From: an uncultured Croceitalea sp.
GTDB lineage: Bacteria > Bacteroidota > Bacteroidia > Flavobacteriales > Flavobacteriaceae
Direction of reading: 5' to 3'
NCBI GenBank assembly: GCA_947503285.1
Contig: CANNDD010000002.1
Span: 620,001-684,000, forward strand
Length of the DNA stretch: 64,000 nt
Positions within the stretch are counted from its first letter, which is position 1. Every line of letters begins with the position of its first letter. Under the pieces are notes generated by a model. It did not search any database and had not been told where the DNA came from. It worked only from the letters and a program-made list of their open reading frames with translations. Made by a program: the position numbers and the translations under genes. Positions 27,240-34,935 of the stretch are shown here, in pieces.

Positions 27240-27440
27240 CCGATTATACAGTTTTTCAAACCAGTTATAACGAGTTGGTTTTTAGTATGGACAATTATTC
27301 AGAATTTTAGTGAAGTAATATAAAATCCCTATTTATCCCGACAAGGTTCCGGCATTTAAATAGGGTTTCAAATTATAAGTTTGAGTTAGTTAAGTTGGTT
27401 TTAAAAGCCGTTATGCCCGCTCGGGAATAGCGGTTTTTTT
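27240..27440 (+). ncRNA. Candidate small RNA with orphan terminator
   Basis: This lies in the 402-bp gap (27087-27488) between divergent genes. It holds an AT-rich hairpin near 27257-27283, a 9-bp stem CCCTATTTA/TAAATAGGG (27327-27365) with a C/G-bearing loop, and an intrinsic terminator at 27408-27440. No plus-strand gene lies upstream before the desaturase terminator at 25.5 kb, so the terminator should end a transcript from this gap. I saw no convincing promoter. The 5' end is a guess. Confidence 0.3.
27408..27440 (+). terminator. Orphan intrinsic terminator
   Basis: Stem CCGTTAT-g-CCC with GGG-a-ATAGCGG (one G.T pair and one internal mismatch), loop GCTC, then seven T. It is preceded by an AAGTTT...TTGGTTTT box. 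It ends no visible plus-strand gene and lies 48 nt upstream of the isomerase ATG, so attenuation of that gene is the alternative. Confidence 0.7.
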
Positions 27441-27457
27441 CTGCAATGACAATTTAG

Positions 27458-27465
27458 TATCTTTC
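27458..27465 (+). promoter_or_regulatory. Candidate -7 box of the isomerase gene
   Basis: TATCTTTC differs from TAnnTTTG by the last base and lies 23 nt upstream of the ATG, just after the orphan terminator. No TTG is found at the -33 position. Confidence 0.25.
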
Positions 27466-27488
27466 CTATCCTACAATCTACAAGGCTT

Positions 27489-28445
27489 ATGAAAAGAAGG
27501 GCGGTTATCAAAAAAGGGGCATTGGCTGCGGGTGCCATGGCAGTTCTACCTTCGTTTAAGGGATTTGAGGAAATACCTAAAGGGCGTAAACTTGGGGTTC
27601 AATTGTTTACAATTCCTAAAATGATCGATGTTGACTTGAAGGGAACCCTTTCCCTTATCGGTGGGCTTGGATATCAAGAAGTCGAATTTTTCGGTCCTTA
27701 TCCCTTCAGTACGCTATCGGCGAAACAAGGCTGGAACCAGATCAAACCAATGCTGGGCATTAAAAATGATGCATTTTATGGGTTTACCATTGAAGAAGTA
27801 TCCCAGATGCTAAAAGATAATGGATTGACCGTGCCCTCAATGCATACTGATTTTGATACCCTAAGAAAAGGACTTGACAGTATGTTGGATGAAGTTGCTA
27901 AATTGGATACAAAATATTTAGTGCTACCAGCTATTCAAGAAGAAAAGAACACACTGGATCACTACAAAAGATTTGTTGATGAGTTCAATCTGTTCGGAGA
28001 AAAAATGGCCAAGTACGATATGCAGTTCGTATATCATAACCATGGGTATGAGCATATGGTTCTTGATGGTGAGGCGCCCATGGATTTCTTGCTTAAGAAT
28101 ACCAATCCGGACCATGTAAAGTTTGAATTGGATATTTTCTGGATGCAAGCGGCAGGTGCAGACCCTATTTCATATTTAAAGGCCTACCCAAATAGCTATA
28201 GGCTTCTTCATTTAAAAGATGCCTCAAAAGAATTTCGTTTTTCAGGTGACGGGCAGACCCCTGACCAATGGATGGCAGGTTTTCCGTTCATGAGTGATCC
28301 CGGTGATGGGGTATACGATATCAAAGGCATCATTGCGCAAGCCGAAGCATCAGGGGTAGAACATTACTTTCTAGAGCGCGACCTGGCTCCAAACCCTGAA
28401 GAAACGTTGAAAAACTCATATAAAAACCTGAAAAAGCTCGGTTAG
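27489..28445 (+). CDS. Exported sugar phosphate isomerase/epimerase-like protein
   Basis: 318 residues. The N-terminus MKRRAVIKKGALAAGAMAVL is a Tat-type signal. The rest is a TIM barrel of the AP-endonuclease-2/xylose isomerase-like family: GVQLFTIPKMIDVD, YQEVEFFGPYP, PSMHTDFDTLRK, FVYHNHGYEH, HLKDASKEFRF and GVEHYFLERDLAP hold the Glu, His and Asp positions expected for metal binding. Such exported members are common in Bacteroidota and probably act on sugars or cyclitols in the periplasm. The true reaction is unknown. It stands alone, convergent with the ALDH gene. Confidence 0.8.
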   Translation: MKRRAVIKKGALAAGAMAVLPSFKGFEEIPKGRKLGVQLFTIPKMIDVDLKGTLSLIGGLGYQEVEFFGPYPFSTLSAKQGWNQIKPMLGIKNDAFYGFTIEEVSQMLKDNGLTVPSMHTDFDTLRKGLDSMLDEVAKLDTKYLVLPAIQEEKNTLDHYKRFVDEFNLFGEKMAKYDMQFVYHNHGYEHMVLDGEAPMDFLLKNTNPDHVKFELDIFWMQAAGADPISYLKAYPNSYRLLHLKDASKEFRFSGDGQTPDQWMAGFPFMSDPGDGVYDIKGIIAQAEASGVEHYFLERDLAPNPEETLKNSYKNLKKLG

Positions 28446-28457
28446 GGATATTTATAA

Positions 28458-30011
28458 TTACAAATCAAACTTGATACCTTGGGCCAAAGGTAGTTCCGTG
28501 GTGTAGTTTATCGTATTGGTCTGGCGACGCATATACACTTTCCATGCATCCGAACCACTTTCGCGACCACCACCGGTTTCTTTTTCGCCACCAAAGGCAC
28601 CACCTATTTCAGCCCCTGAGGTACCTATATTGACGTTAGCGATACCACAATCACTACCCGCTGCAGAAAGAAAACGTTCTGCTTCGCGTAAATTATTCGT
28701 CATTATGGCCGAAGACAATCCTTGTACAACCCCATTTTGTTGTGCAATGGCATTGGTAACATCACCGGAATATTTTAGCAAATAAAGTATGGGGGCAAAG
28801 GTTTCCTCTTGCACGGTTTCATAAGTATTATCAGCTTCGACTATGGCAGGCTTGACATAACATCCGCTTTCATAACCCTCACCGGTCAATACCTCACCTT
28901 CTACCAAGATCTTTCCTCCTTCGGTGATAACTTTTTTAAGGGCATGCCCATACATCGCTACCGCATCCGTATCGATTAGGGGCCCTACATGGCTATTCTC
29001 ATCCAACGGATTACCAATACGTAATTGCTTGTACGCATCTACGATACTATTTTTGACCTGATCGTAAATAGACTCATGAACGATTAATCTACGGGTTGAG
29101 GTACATCGTTGGCCCGCAGTACCGACAGCGCCAAAAACGGCACCAATAATGGTCATTTTAATATCAGCATCAGGCGTTACGATAATGGCGTTGTTACCAC
29201 CCAACTCCAATAATGATTTACCTAAACGTGAAGCTACTGCCTGTGCTACGATCTTACCCATTCGAATGGACCCTGTGGCAGAAACCAAAGGAATTCTCTT
29301 GTCATGGGTCATTAGTTCACCAACTTTATAATCGCCGTTGATCAAGCATGAAATGCCTTCGGGCAAGTCATTATCTTTAAGTACCTGTGCGATGATATTT
29401 TGACAGGCGATTCCGCATAAGGGGGTTTTTTCAGAAGGCTTCCAGACACATACATCACCACAAACCCACGCAAGGGCCGTGTTCCATGCCCAAACCGCTA
29501 CCGGAAAATTAAAAGCTGAAATAATCCCTACGACCCCCAAAGGATGGTACTGTTCGTACATTCTATGACCAGGCCTTTCAGAATGCATGGTAAGCCCATG
29601 TAACTGTCGTGAAAGCCCGACGGCAAAATCACAGATATCTATCATCTCTTGTACCTCGCCAAGACCTTCTTGATATGATTTTCCCATTTCATAGGAAACC
29701 AATTTTCCAAGTGGTTCTTTTAGCTCACGTAAGCGTTCGCCAAATTGCCGAACAATCTCACCGCGCTGTGGTGCAGGCATTGATTTCCATTCTTTAAATG
29801 CAGCTGTTGCACTGTCCATTACTTGTTCATAATCAGCTTTAGAAGTGGTATTTACCTTGCCTATAAGTGCACCGTCAACAGGGGAGTAAGACGCTAAAAG
29901 TCCACCTGAACCAAAGTGGGTTGAACCAGTAAAGGTGCCGGGGTTGATTTCTTGTAGACCAAGTTGTTCCAATGCTTTTTGTAATCCGAAGGCAGCTGCC
30001 GTATTTGACAT
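28458..30011 (-). CDS. amaB: ALDH7-family aldehyde dehydrogenase (aminoadipate-semialdehyde type)
   Basis: 517 residues, cytoplasmic NAD-dependent aldehyde dehydrogenase. It aligns by eye over the whole length with antiquitin/ALDH7A1: PAPQRGEIVRQFGERLRE, FNFPVAVWAWNTALAWVCG, the catalytic Glu in LELGGNNAI, the catalytic Cys in GTAGQRCTSTRRL, and the C-terminal LPLAQGIKF. ALDH7 enzymes oxidise alpha-aminoadipate semialdehyde in lysine breakdown. It is last in a run with the HAAO and DUF1304 genes (gap 42 nt), so a kynurenine-pathway aldehyde is an alternative, though those enzymes are usually ALDH8. The gene symbol is a family name. Confidence 0.85.
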   Translation of the reverse strand: MSNTAAAFGLQKALEQLGLQEINPGTFTGSTHFGSGGLLASYSPVDGALIGKVNTTSKADYEQVMDSATAAFKEWKSMPAPQRGEIVRQFGERLRELKEPLGKLVSYEMGKSYQEGLGEVQEMIDICDFAVGLSRQLHGLTMHSERPGHRMYEQYHPLGVVGIISAFNFPVAVWAWNTALAWVCGDVCVWKPSEKTPLCGIACQNIIAQVLKDNDLPEGISCLINGDYKVGELMTHDKRIPLVSATGSIRMGKIVAQAVASRLGKSLLELGGNNAIIVTPDADIKMTIIGAVFGAVGTAGQRCTSTRRLIVHESIYDQVKNSIVDAYKQLRIGNPLDENSHVGPLIDTDAVAMYGHALKKVITEGGKILVEGEVLTGEGYESGCYVKPAIVEADNTYETVQEETFAPILYLLKYSGDVTNAIAQQNGVVQGLSSAIMTNNLREAERFLSAAGSDCGIANVNIGTSGAEIGGAFGGEKETGGGRESGSDAWKVYMRRQTNTINYTTELPLAQGIKFDL

Positions 30012-30053
30012 TTTATAACTTTTTGTTGAGATATTGTTGTATAATTCACAAAA

Positions 30054-30428
30054 TTACAAAGAATAAGCGGTTGTCAAAAGTAAAACAAAACCCATAAGTG
30101 CGGGTAATGACTGTACCATGAATATCTTTCTAGATACGCTAAAAGCACCGTAAATTCCCGCAATTATCACACAACCTAAAAAGAACAGGCCCACATTGAC
30201 CTGCCATACAGTATCTTTAATTAGAAGGGACCAAATTAGCCCGGCGGCTAGAAAACCATTATATAGTCCCTGATTCGCGGCCATCGATTTCGTAGGTTCG
30301 AACAAGTCACTAGGGAAATTTCGGAATACCTTTCTAGCCCTTGTGGTCCAAGCAAACATTTCAAGCCAGAGAAAATAGCCGTGTAAGATGGCCACAATTG
30401 CGATAATTATCTTTGCGGTAAGTAACAT
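30054..30428 (-). CDS. DUF1304 membrane protein
   Basis: 124 residues with four transmembrane helices. The pattern is that of DUF1304: an acidic residue in the first helix pair (YFLWLEMFAWTTRARKVF), then NQGLYNGFLAAGLIWSL, and a G/A-rich last helix. No function is established for the family. It starts at the base after the HAAO gene stop and precedes the ALDH gene by 42 nt, so it is probably in the same transcript. A role in moving a pathway intermediate is conceivable but unsupported. Confidence 0.8.
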   Translation of the reverse strand: MLLTAKIIIAIVAILHGYFLWLEMFAWTTRARKVFRNFPSDLFEPTKSMAANQGLYNGFLAAGLIWSLLIKDTVWQVNVGLFFLGCVIIAGIYGAFSVSRKIFMVQSLPALMGFVLLLTTAYSL

Positions 30429-30971
30429 TTAATCGTCTTTTGTGATAAATCGTTCATCTATGGGCATCACGGTGCCACAATTATTGCAGGTACGCAGCTC
30501 TTTAGAACCATAAAAATGTTTGAAATGACCCAAAAAGTCCTTTTCAATATCATGAAGGGTAAAGTAGGCCTCATAAAGTTTATGATTGCAGTTGTCGCAA
30601 AACCATAATAATCCATCATCAACGTTCATTTCAGCTCTTTTGCGTTCAATGACCAGACCTATGGAACCTTCATGTCGAACTGGGGAATGGGGAATTTTTG
30701 CCGGATGCAGATACATATCACCCGCACCTAACTTCATCGTCTTTTTTTCCCCATTTTCTTGAATATGTATTTCTATGTTACCTTCCAACTGATAAAAAAG
30801 TTCTTCGGTCTCGTTGTAGTGGTAATCTTTGCGGGCATTGGGTCCGGCTACAACCATTACGATATAGTCACCGGCCTCCTTATAAAGATTCTTATTGCCC
30901 ACTGGGGGTTTGAGGGTAGCTCTATTATCCTCAATCCATTTATTCAAATTAAAGGGCGCTGTAACAGGCAT
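30429..30971 (-). CDS. haaO: 3-hydroxyanthranilate 3,4-dioxygenase
   Basis: 180-residue cupin that opens the ring of 3-hydroxyanthranilate, giving 2-amino-3-carboxymuconate semialdehyde, the precursor of quinolinate (NAD) or of further degradation. The catalytic iron ligands are in KDYHYNETEELFYQLEG (His and Glu) and HPAKIPHSPVRH. The C-terminal tail carries the second, rubredoxin-like metal site of bacterial enzymes, CDNC and CNNC. The gene is followed directly by DUF1304 and ALDH7 genes. Tryptophan 2,3-dioxygenase, the pathway entry enzyme, is also in the window (58 kb), but kynurenine 3-monooxygenase and kynureninase are not. Confidence 0.95.
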   Translation of the reverse strand: MPVTAPFNLNKWIEDNRATLKPPVGNKNLYKEAGDYIVMVVAGPNARKDYHYNETEELFYQLEGNIEIHIQENGEKKTMKLGAGDMYLHPAKIPHSPVRHEGSIGLVIERKRAEMNVDDGLLWFCDNCNHKLYEAYFTLHDIEKDFLGHFKHFYGSKELRTCNNCGTVMPIDERFITKDD

Positions 30972-31021
30972 TTTTTTTTGAAAGTTACAAAAAACCTACA
31001 GTATCCAAATAGAACTAAAAA

Positions 31022-31045
31022 GACCCGTAGCAATTGCTACGGGTC
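31022..31045 (-). terminator. Intrinsic terminator after CAP-domain gene
   Basis: Perfect 24-nt palindrome, GACCCGTAGCAA with TTGCTACGGGTC, followed on the minus strand by five T. It is preceded on that strand by AAGTTTAATTGGTTTTAA. It lies 57 nt past the CAP gene stop. Confidence 0.88.
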
Positions 31046-31102
31046 AAGTTAAAACCAATTAAACTTATTAAAACACTTAATATAAAATCCGAATCTAAAA
31101 TT

Positions 31103-31606
31103 TTACTTCTTTAAAAAAATCTGTGTATAGAATAACTTGCCTTTTGAATTTTCCCTAATCGCTATGGCAGTATGGGTGTAATCTCCTTCAATGGTGCTTT
31201 TATGCGCATCGCTCTGCAACCAACCTTCTAGCGCCAAGGTAACCTCTGTATAGTCTTTCGCCACATTTTCCGCAACTTGGGTCGCCCCGGTTTCCGCGGC
31301 AATTTGTGAGGCCCGGTCATTAAAATTATCATGGCTCACGCTATTTTCCCCAATCATAAATTGGGTATGTTCTTCGGCATATTTATAGGTTTCTGGGCTA
31401 AAGGCCAATTCTTTCAGACCATTTTCTACCCGATAGTCATTTACTTGACTGAACAACTCTGTTTCTGCTGCGGTTATAACTAAGTTCTTCTCTTCAATGG
31501 TCGTCTCCTCATTTTCGAATAGGGCCTCTTCATCTTGCACCGAATTTGAACTGCATGATGCAGCAAAACAACAAAGGATAATCAACGCGGGGGAATAAAA
31601 TTTCAT
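31103..31606 (-). CDS. CAP/SCP-domain lipoprotein
   Basis: 167 residues. The signal ends in the lipobox AASC (Cys18), so this is an outer-envelope lipoprotein. After an acidic linker, a CAP (SCP/PR-1) domain spans about 48-167: ELFSQVNDYRVENGLKEL, YAEEHTQFMIGENSVSHDNF with the conserved His, VAENVAKDY, and HKSTIEGDYTHTAIAI with the second His. Bacterial CAP proteins are secreted with mostly unknown roles, sometimes cell-wall linked. It is monocistronic with its own terminator. Confidence 0.88.
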   Translation of the reverse strand: MKFYSPALIILCCFAASCSSNSVQDEEALFENEETTIEEKNLVITAAETELFSQVNDYRVENGLKELAFSPETYKYAEEHTQFMIGENSVSHDNFNDRASQIAAETGATQVAENVAKDYTEVTLALEGWLQSDAHKSTIEGDYTHTAIAIRENSKGKLFYTQIFLKK

Positions 31607-31897
31607 CTTACTGTGTACTCAATTAAAATCATAGCCTTTTGACCGGTGCTTTGCTAAAGTAGTACTAGACCTTGTTGGGGCGCTAAATTATCTTTGAGCA
31701 ACCTGATTTACTCGATAAGCTGCAGAATCAAGTATAATGTTATGTTCTCGATAAAGGGAAGACCGTTTTTTATCGATGAACAAAGTATTTGAAATGGCCT
31801 TTGCCCATTTAACCTGTCGTTGATGTCATTAAACGAAATAGTTGAAAAGAACCGTAGGTGAATGGTCGAAACGAATCGATTAATGGATTAGACCAAC

Positions 31898-32401
31898 CTA
31901 TTCTTCTGAATTGGGATCCTCATTTTTAAAGACCATACTAAAAACAAGGGCACCCGTATCGCGAATTGGGGTATATAAAATCGAGTCTTGCTTGGTGGCC
32001 TCATTGATAAAATTAAATGAAGAGGTCGCCCTTTCAAAGAAGATAAGCAAAGCACCCAATATTATGGCCACCTTTAAAGTGCCAAAAACGGCCCCGGCTA
32101 ACTTGTTCAACAGCCCGAGCATTGCAAAATCGGCAATTTTGGTCAAAAACTTTCCAGCTAAATGAACCAGTAAAACGATGGCAATGAACGTTATCAAAAA
32201 TGAAGCAATTTTAATATAGCGGTCATTCCAATCCATATTTTGATGAAGGTAATCAGCGGCAACAAATGAAAAATGAATGGAGCCATAGATTCCTGCTATT
32301 AGGGCAATTAAGGAAGCAAGTTCAACAAAAAGCCCATTTTTTAATCCTTTGTATAAACCCCAAAGTAATAGTATTCCTAAAATAACGTCCAGAAAGCCCA
32401 T
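31898..32401 (-). CDS. CvpA-family membrane protein
   Basis: 167 residues with four transmembrane helices. N-terminal MGFLDVILGILLLWGLYKGL and the following GLFVELASLIALIAGIYGS match the CvpA family (colicin V production/envelope maintenance protein). The C-terminus is acidic and cytoplasmic. Loss of CvpA in other bacteria causes envelope stress sensitivity; the biochemical role is unclear. It is divergent from the 120-aa gene. The 291-nt gap on its downstream side up to the CAP gene holds no gene that I can see. Confidence 0.88.
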   Translation of the reverse strand: MGFLDVILGILLLWGLYKGLKNGLFVELASLIALIAGIYGSIHFSFVAADYLHQNMDWNDRYIKIASFLITFIAIVLLVHLAGKFLTKIADFAMLGLLNKLAGAVFGTLKVAIILGALLIFFERATSSFNFINEATKQDSILYTPIRDTGALVFSMVFKNEDPNSEE

Positions 32402-32480
32402 GGTGTCAATTTAGACAAATATAGTTCTTTGCATGGCTCTATTGCAAGCCCAATCAAAGCTGGATGTAAGTTAATTGAAC

Positions 32481-32488
32481 TATTTTTG
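32481..32488 (+). promoter_or_regulatory. Candidate -7 box
   Basis: TATTTTTG is an exact TAnnTTTG match, 38 nt upstream of the chosen ATG of the 120-aa gene. No TTG is found at the ideal -33 distance. Confidence 0.35.
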
Positions 32489-32526
32489 TATTTAAGTTAG
32501 ACCTGAAGAAAATCCTTTCAGTGACT

Positions 32527-32883
32527 ATGGCACGAGATGTACAATTAAAAGAGCGTTGGCAATTATTGGTGGGGAAACTCTCGTCAAAGTTCTCTGATGG
32601 AGACCCCTTAGAGCTTGATGCCATTATTTATTTGGTGGGGGTTCAAGAGTTGGGTCAATACCAACGAAGCTATAAGAAAGATGAAAAGGTGAATCTGATG
32701 CATATTGCGATTTGCAGATTGTTGGAACCCTATGGCTTTTATGAGTTTGATTTCTTTGATGATGAGGGTTGGCCCCATTATAAGGTTAAAGAAGAACTGC
32801 CACCCTTGAAAGCTGGCGAACAGACGGTTTTAATGAAAGAGGCGATAGTGGGCTATTTTGTAGAAAAAGAATTTATTAGCTGA
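32527..32883 (+). CDS. Hypothetical protein, 118 aa
   Basis: I do not recognise a family. The protein is soluble and acidic; it is predicted mostly helical in the first 75 residues (LELDAIIYLVGVQELGQYQ) and has an aromatic-rich strand segment (YGFYEFDFFDDEGWPHYK). I chose ATG 32527 (MARDVQLKERW); an in-frame codon two positions earlier is possible. The ABM-domain gene follows after 8 nt, so the two form a small operon with an excellent -7 box upstream. The function is unknown. Confidence 0.65.
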   Translation: MARDVQLKERWQLLVGKLSSKFSDGDPLELDAIIYLVGVQELGQYQRSYKKDEKVNLMHIAICRLLEPYGFYEFDFFDDEGWPHYKVKEELPPLKAGEQTVLMKEAIVGYFVEKEFIS

Positions 32884-32891
32884 TAAGTCAT

Positions 32892-33194
32892 ATGAAACCA
32901 TACTACGCGGTGATTTTTACGAATACCAGAACCCCAAGTGATAATGGTTACGGAGAAATGGCCATTGCTATGGAACAATTGGCTAGAGAACAAGATGGGT
33001 TTTTAGATTTTGAAAGCGCACGTGACGGATTGGGTATTTCAATCAGTTATTGGGAAAGCTTAGAGGCCATATCGAAATGGAAAGCCAATGTCGAGCATCA
33101 AGTTGCCCAGAAAAAAGGAATGGAAAATTGGTATTCGTGGTATAAAATCCGCATCTGTACGGTAGAGCGCGAATATGAGTTCACCAAACCATAA
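32892..33194 (+). CDS. Antibiotic biosynthesis monooxygenase (ABM)-like domain protein
   Basis: 100-residue ferredoxin-fold dimeric alpha/beta barrel protein. Family features are YAVIFTNTR at the first strand, MEQLAREQDGFLDFESARD, ISISYWESLEAISKWKAN, and a conserved HQVAQKKGMENWYSWY segment. Members range from small monooxygenases to heme-degrading and unknown proteins; no catalytic residue can be assigned. It is the second gene after the 118-aa protein and precedes glpD, which has its own promoter. Confidence 0.85.
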   Translation: MKPYYAVIFTNTRTPSDNGYGEMAIAMEQLAREQDGFLDFESARDGLGISISYWESLEAISKWKANVEHQVAQKKGMENWYSWYKIRICTVEREYEFTKP

Positions 33195-33205
33195 CCCTAC
33201 CTAAT

Positions 33206-33235
33206 TTGTCAAGGGGTTTTGATTTCGTATTTTTA
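33206..33235 (+). promoter_or_regulatory. Probable glpD promoter
   Basis: TTG at 33206-33208, a 19-nt spacer, then TATTTTTA at 33228-33235 (one mismatch from TAnnTTTG). Spacing is ideal for flavobacterial sigma-A, and the start codon follows 30 nt later. Confidence 0.5.
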
Positions 33236-33264
33236 CAGTCTTTTCATAAAAATTGCTAGATATA

Positions 33265-34935
33265 ATGAAAGAACCCGCACGCTTTTCAAATACCGATAGA
33301 TTTAAAACCATTGCGCAATTAAAGGACACTACATTCGATCTCGTGGTCATTGGTGGCGGAATTACGGGTGCTGGAATTGCTTTGGATGCTGCCGCTAGGG
33401 GATTAAAAGTGGCATTGCTCGAAAAGGGTGATTTTGCCTCTGGTACCAGCAGTAAATCAACCAAACTGATCCATGGCGGATTACGCTACCTTAAACAGTT
33501 TGATTTTTGGCTGGTGAAAGAAGTAGGTTCTGAACGAGCTATTGTTCACAAATTGGCGCCACATTTGGTATTACCTGAAAAAATGCTTTTACCATTGATC
33601 GAGAATGGTTCATATGGCAAGTGGCTGACTAGTATCGGGTTAAAGGTCTACGATATTTTAGCTCAAGTAACGGGCGATGATAAACGTCAAATGCTTGATA
33701 AAAAAGAGGCCTTAAAATTAGAACCTTTATTGCCTAAGAAAATATTGAACGGTGCGGGTTATTATGCCGAGTACCGCACAGATGACGCCCGATTAACCAT
33801 AGAGAACCTAAAAACAAGTTTGGCGTATGGTTCCCTGGCTTTGAATTATGCTGAGGTCACTGATTTTCTTTATGAAAACAATATCGTCTCGGGTGTGAAG
33901 GTGAAAGATGTTGCCCAAAATGAAGAATTTGAAATAAAATCGAAATATGTAATTAGTGCTGCGGGCCCATGGGTTGACGAACTCCGTAGTACGAACAATT
34001 CCAAAAAAGGTAAGCGATTGCACTTGACCAAGGGGGTCCATCTGGTTTTTCCGTTTGACAAACTTCCCGTGAAACAATCGGTATACTTTGATATTCCTGA
34101 TGGACGAATGATGTTTGCCATTCCGCGTGGTAAAATTACTTACGTAGGTACCACCGATACCAATTATAATTTAGATAAAGACGACATACGTACGGATTTG
34201 GCTGATGCTATTTATTTGATTTCTGCGGTGAACAACATGTTTCCTGAAATCAATTTAGAAATGGAAGATATCATTTCTTCATGGGCGGGGGTTAGACCAC
34301 TGATTCATGAAGAAGGGAAGTCTGCTTCTGAGCTTTCAAGAAAAGATGAGATATTTACATCAGATACCGGTCTAATAAGTATCGCTGGTGGAAAGTTGAC
34401 GGGATATCGTAAGATGGCGGAACGCGTGGTCAATCGTATTACCAAGCAAATGGAGGAAGAAGGACTAAAAGTTGCCCCATGCAGCACGGATAAAATCCCC
34501 TTATGCGGTAGTGATTTTAAAAAGTTCAAACACGTTAAAAAATATATTGCTGAGGTTTATAACCGCATTAAAGAAGACGGTTTTACGGAGTATGATGCCT
34601 GGTTTTTGGTTACAAATTACGGCAAACAGACCGAGCTGATTTTACAGTCTTACCAAGAAATTCAAGAAGGGGATGCCCACTTGAAAATGATTCGGGCCGA
34701 ACTCAAATTCGGAATTGATTATGAAATGGTCTTGAATCCTATGGATTTTTTCATCAGAAGAACAGGTCGGTTGTACTTTGATATAGATAGTATTAGAACC
34801 TATTTAGAACCGCTTCTTGATGATTTTAAGACAACCTTTGGTTATGATGATGCCAAACTTTTGGAATTTAGGGAGAAAATGAACCATGAGCTTGAGATCC
34901 ATTCCAACTTTTCATTGGAACGGGAACGGGCTTAA
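33265..34935 (+). CDS. glpD: Glycerol-3-phosphate dehydrogenase/oxidase (FAD)
   Basis: About 556 residues from ATG 33265; the TTG 12 nt upstream is less likely. It oxidises sn-glycerol-3-phosphate to dihydroxyacetone phosphate and feeds electrons to quinone at the inner membrane. Motifs are the FAD-binding VVIGGGITGAGIALDAAARG, the substrate region STKLIHGGLRYLKQFDF, TTDTNYNLDKDDI, and VRPLIHEEGK, with a C-terminal helical domain (DAWFLVTNYGKQTEL). The gene converges on gpsA and the two coding ends overlap by 4 nt. No glpF or glpK is seen in the window, so glycerol uptake genes lie elsewhere. Confidence 0.93.
   Translation: MKEPARFSNTDRFKTIAQLKDTTFDLVVIGGGITGAGIALDAAARGLKVALLEKGDFASGTSSKSTKLIHGGLRYLKQFDFWLVKEVGSERAIVHKLAPHLVLPEKMLLPLIENGSYGKWLTSIGLKVYDILAQVTGDDKRQMLDKKEALKLEPLLPKKILNGAGYYAEYRTDDARLTIENLKTSLAYGSLALNYAEVTDFLYENNIVSGVKVKDVAQNEEFEIKSKYVISAAGPWVDELRSTNNSKKGKRLHLTKGVHLVFPFDKLPVKQSVYFDIPDGRMMFAIPRGKITYVGTTDTNYNLDKDDIRTDLADAIYLISAVNNMFPEINLEMEDIISSWAGVRPLIHEEGKSASELSRKDEIFTSDTGLISIAGGKLTGYRKMAERVVNRITKQMEEEGLKVAPCSTDKIPLCGSDFKKFKHVKKYIAEVYNRIKEDGFTEYDAWFLVTNYGKQTELILQSYQEIQEGDAHLKMIRAELKFGIDYEMVLNPMDFFIRRTGRLYFDIDSIRTYLEPLLDDFKTTFGYDDAKLLEFREKMNHELEIHSNFSLERERA

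Noticed and set aside
31607-31897. Gap of 291 nt as a decayed gene or RNA
   Set aside because: Only very short frames, no stem-loops or coding bias that I could see.
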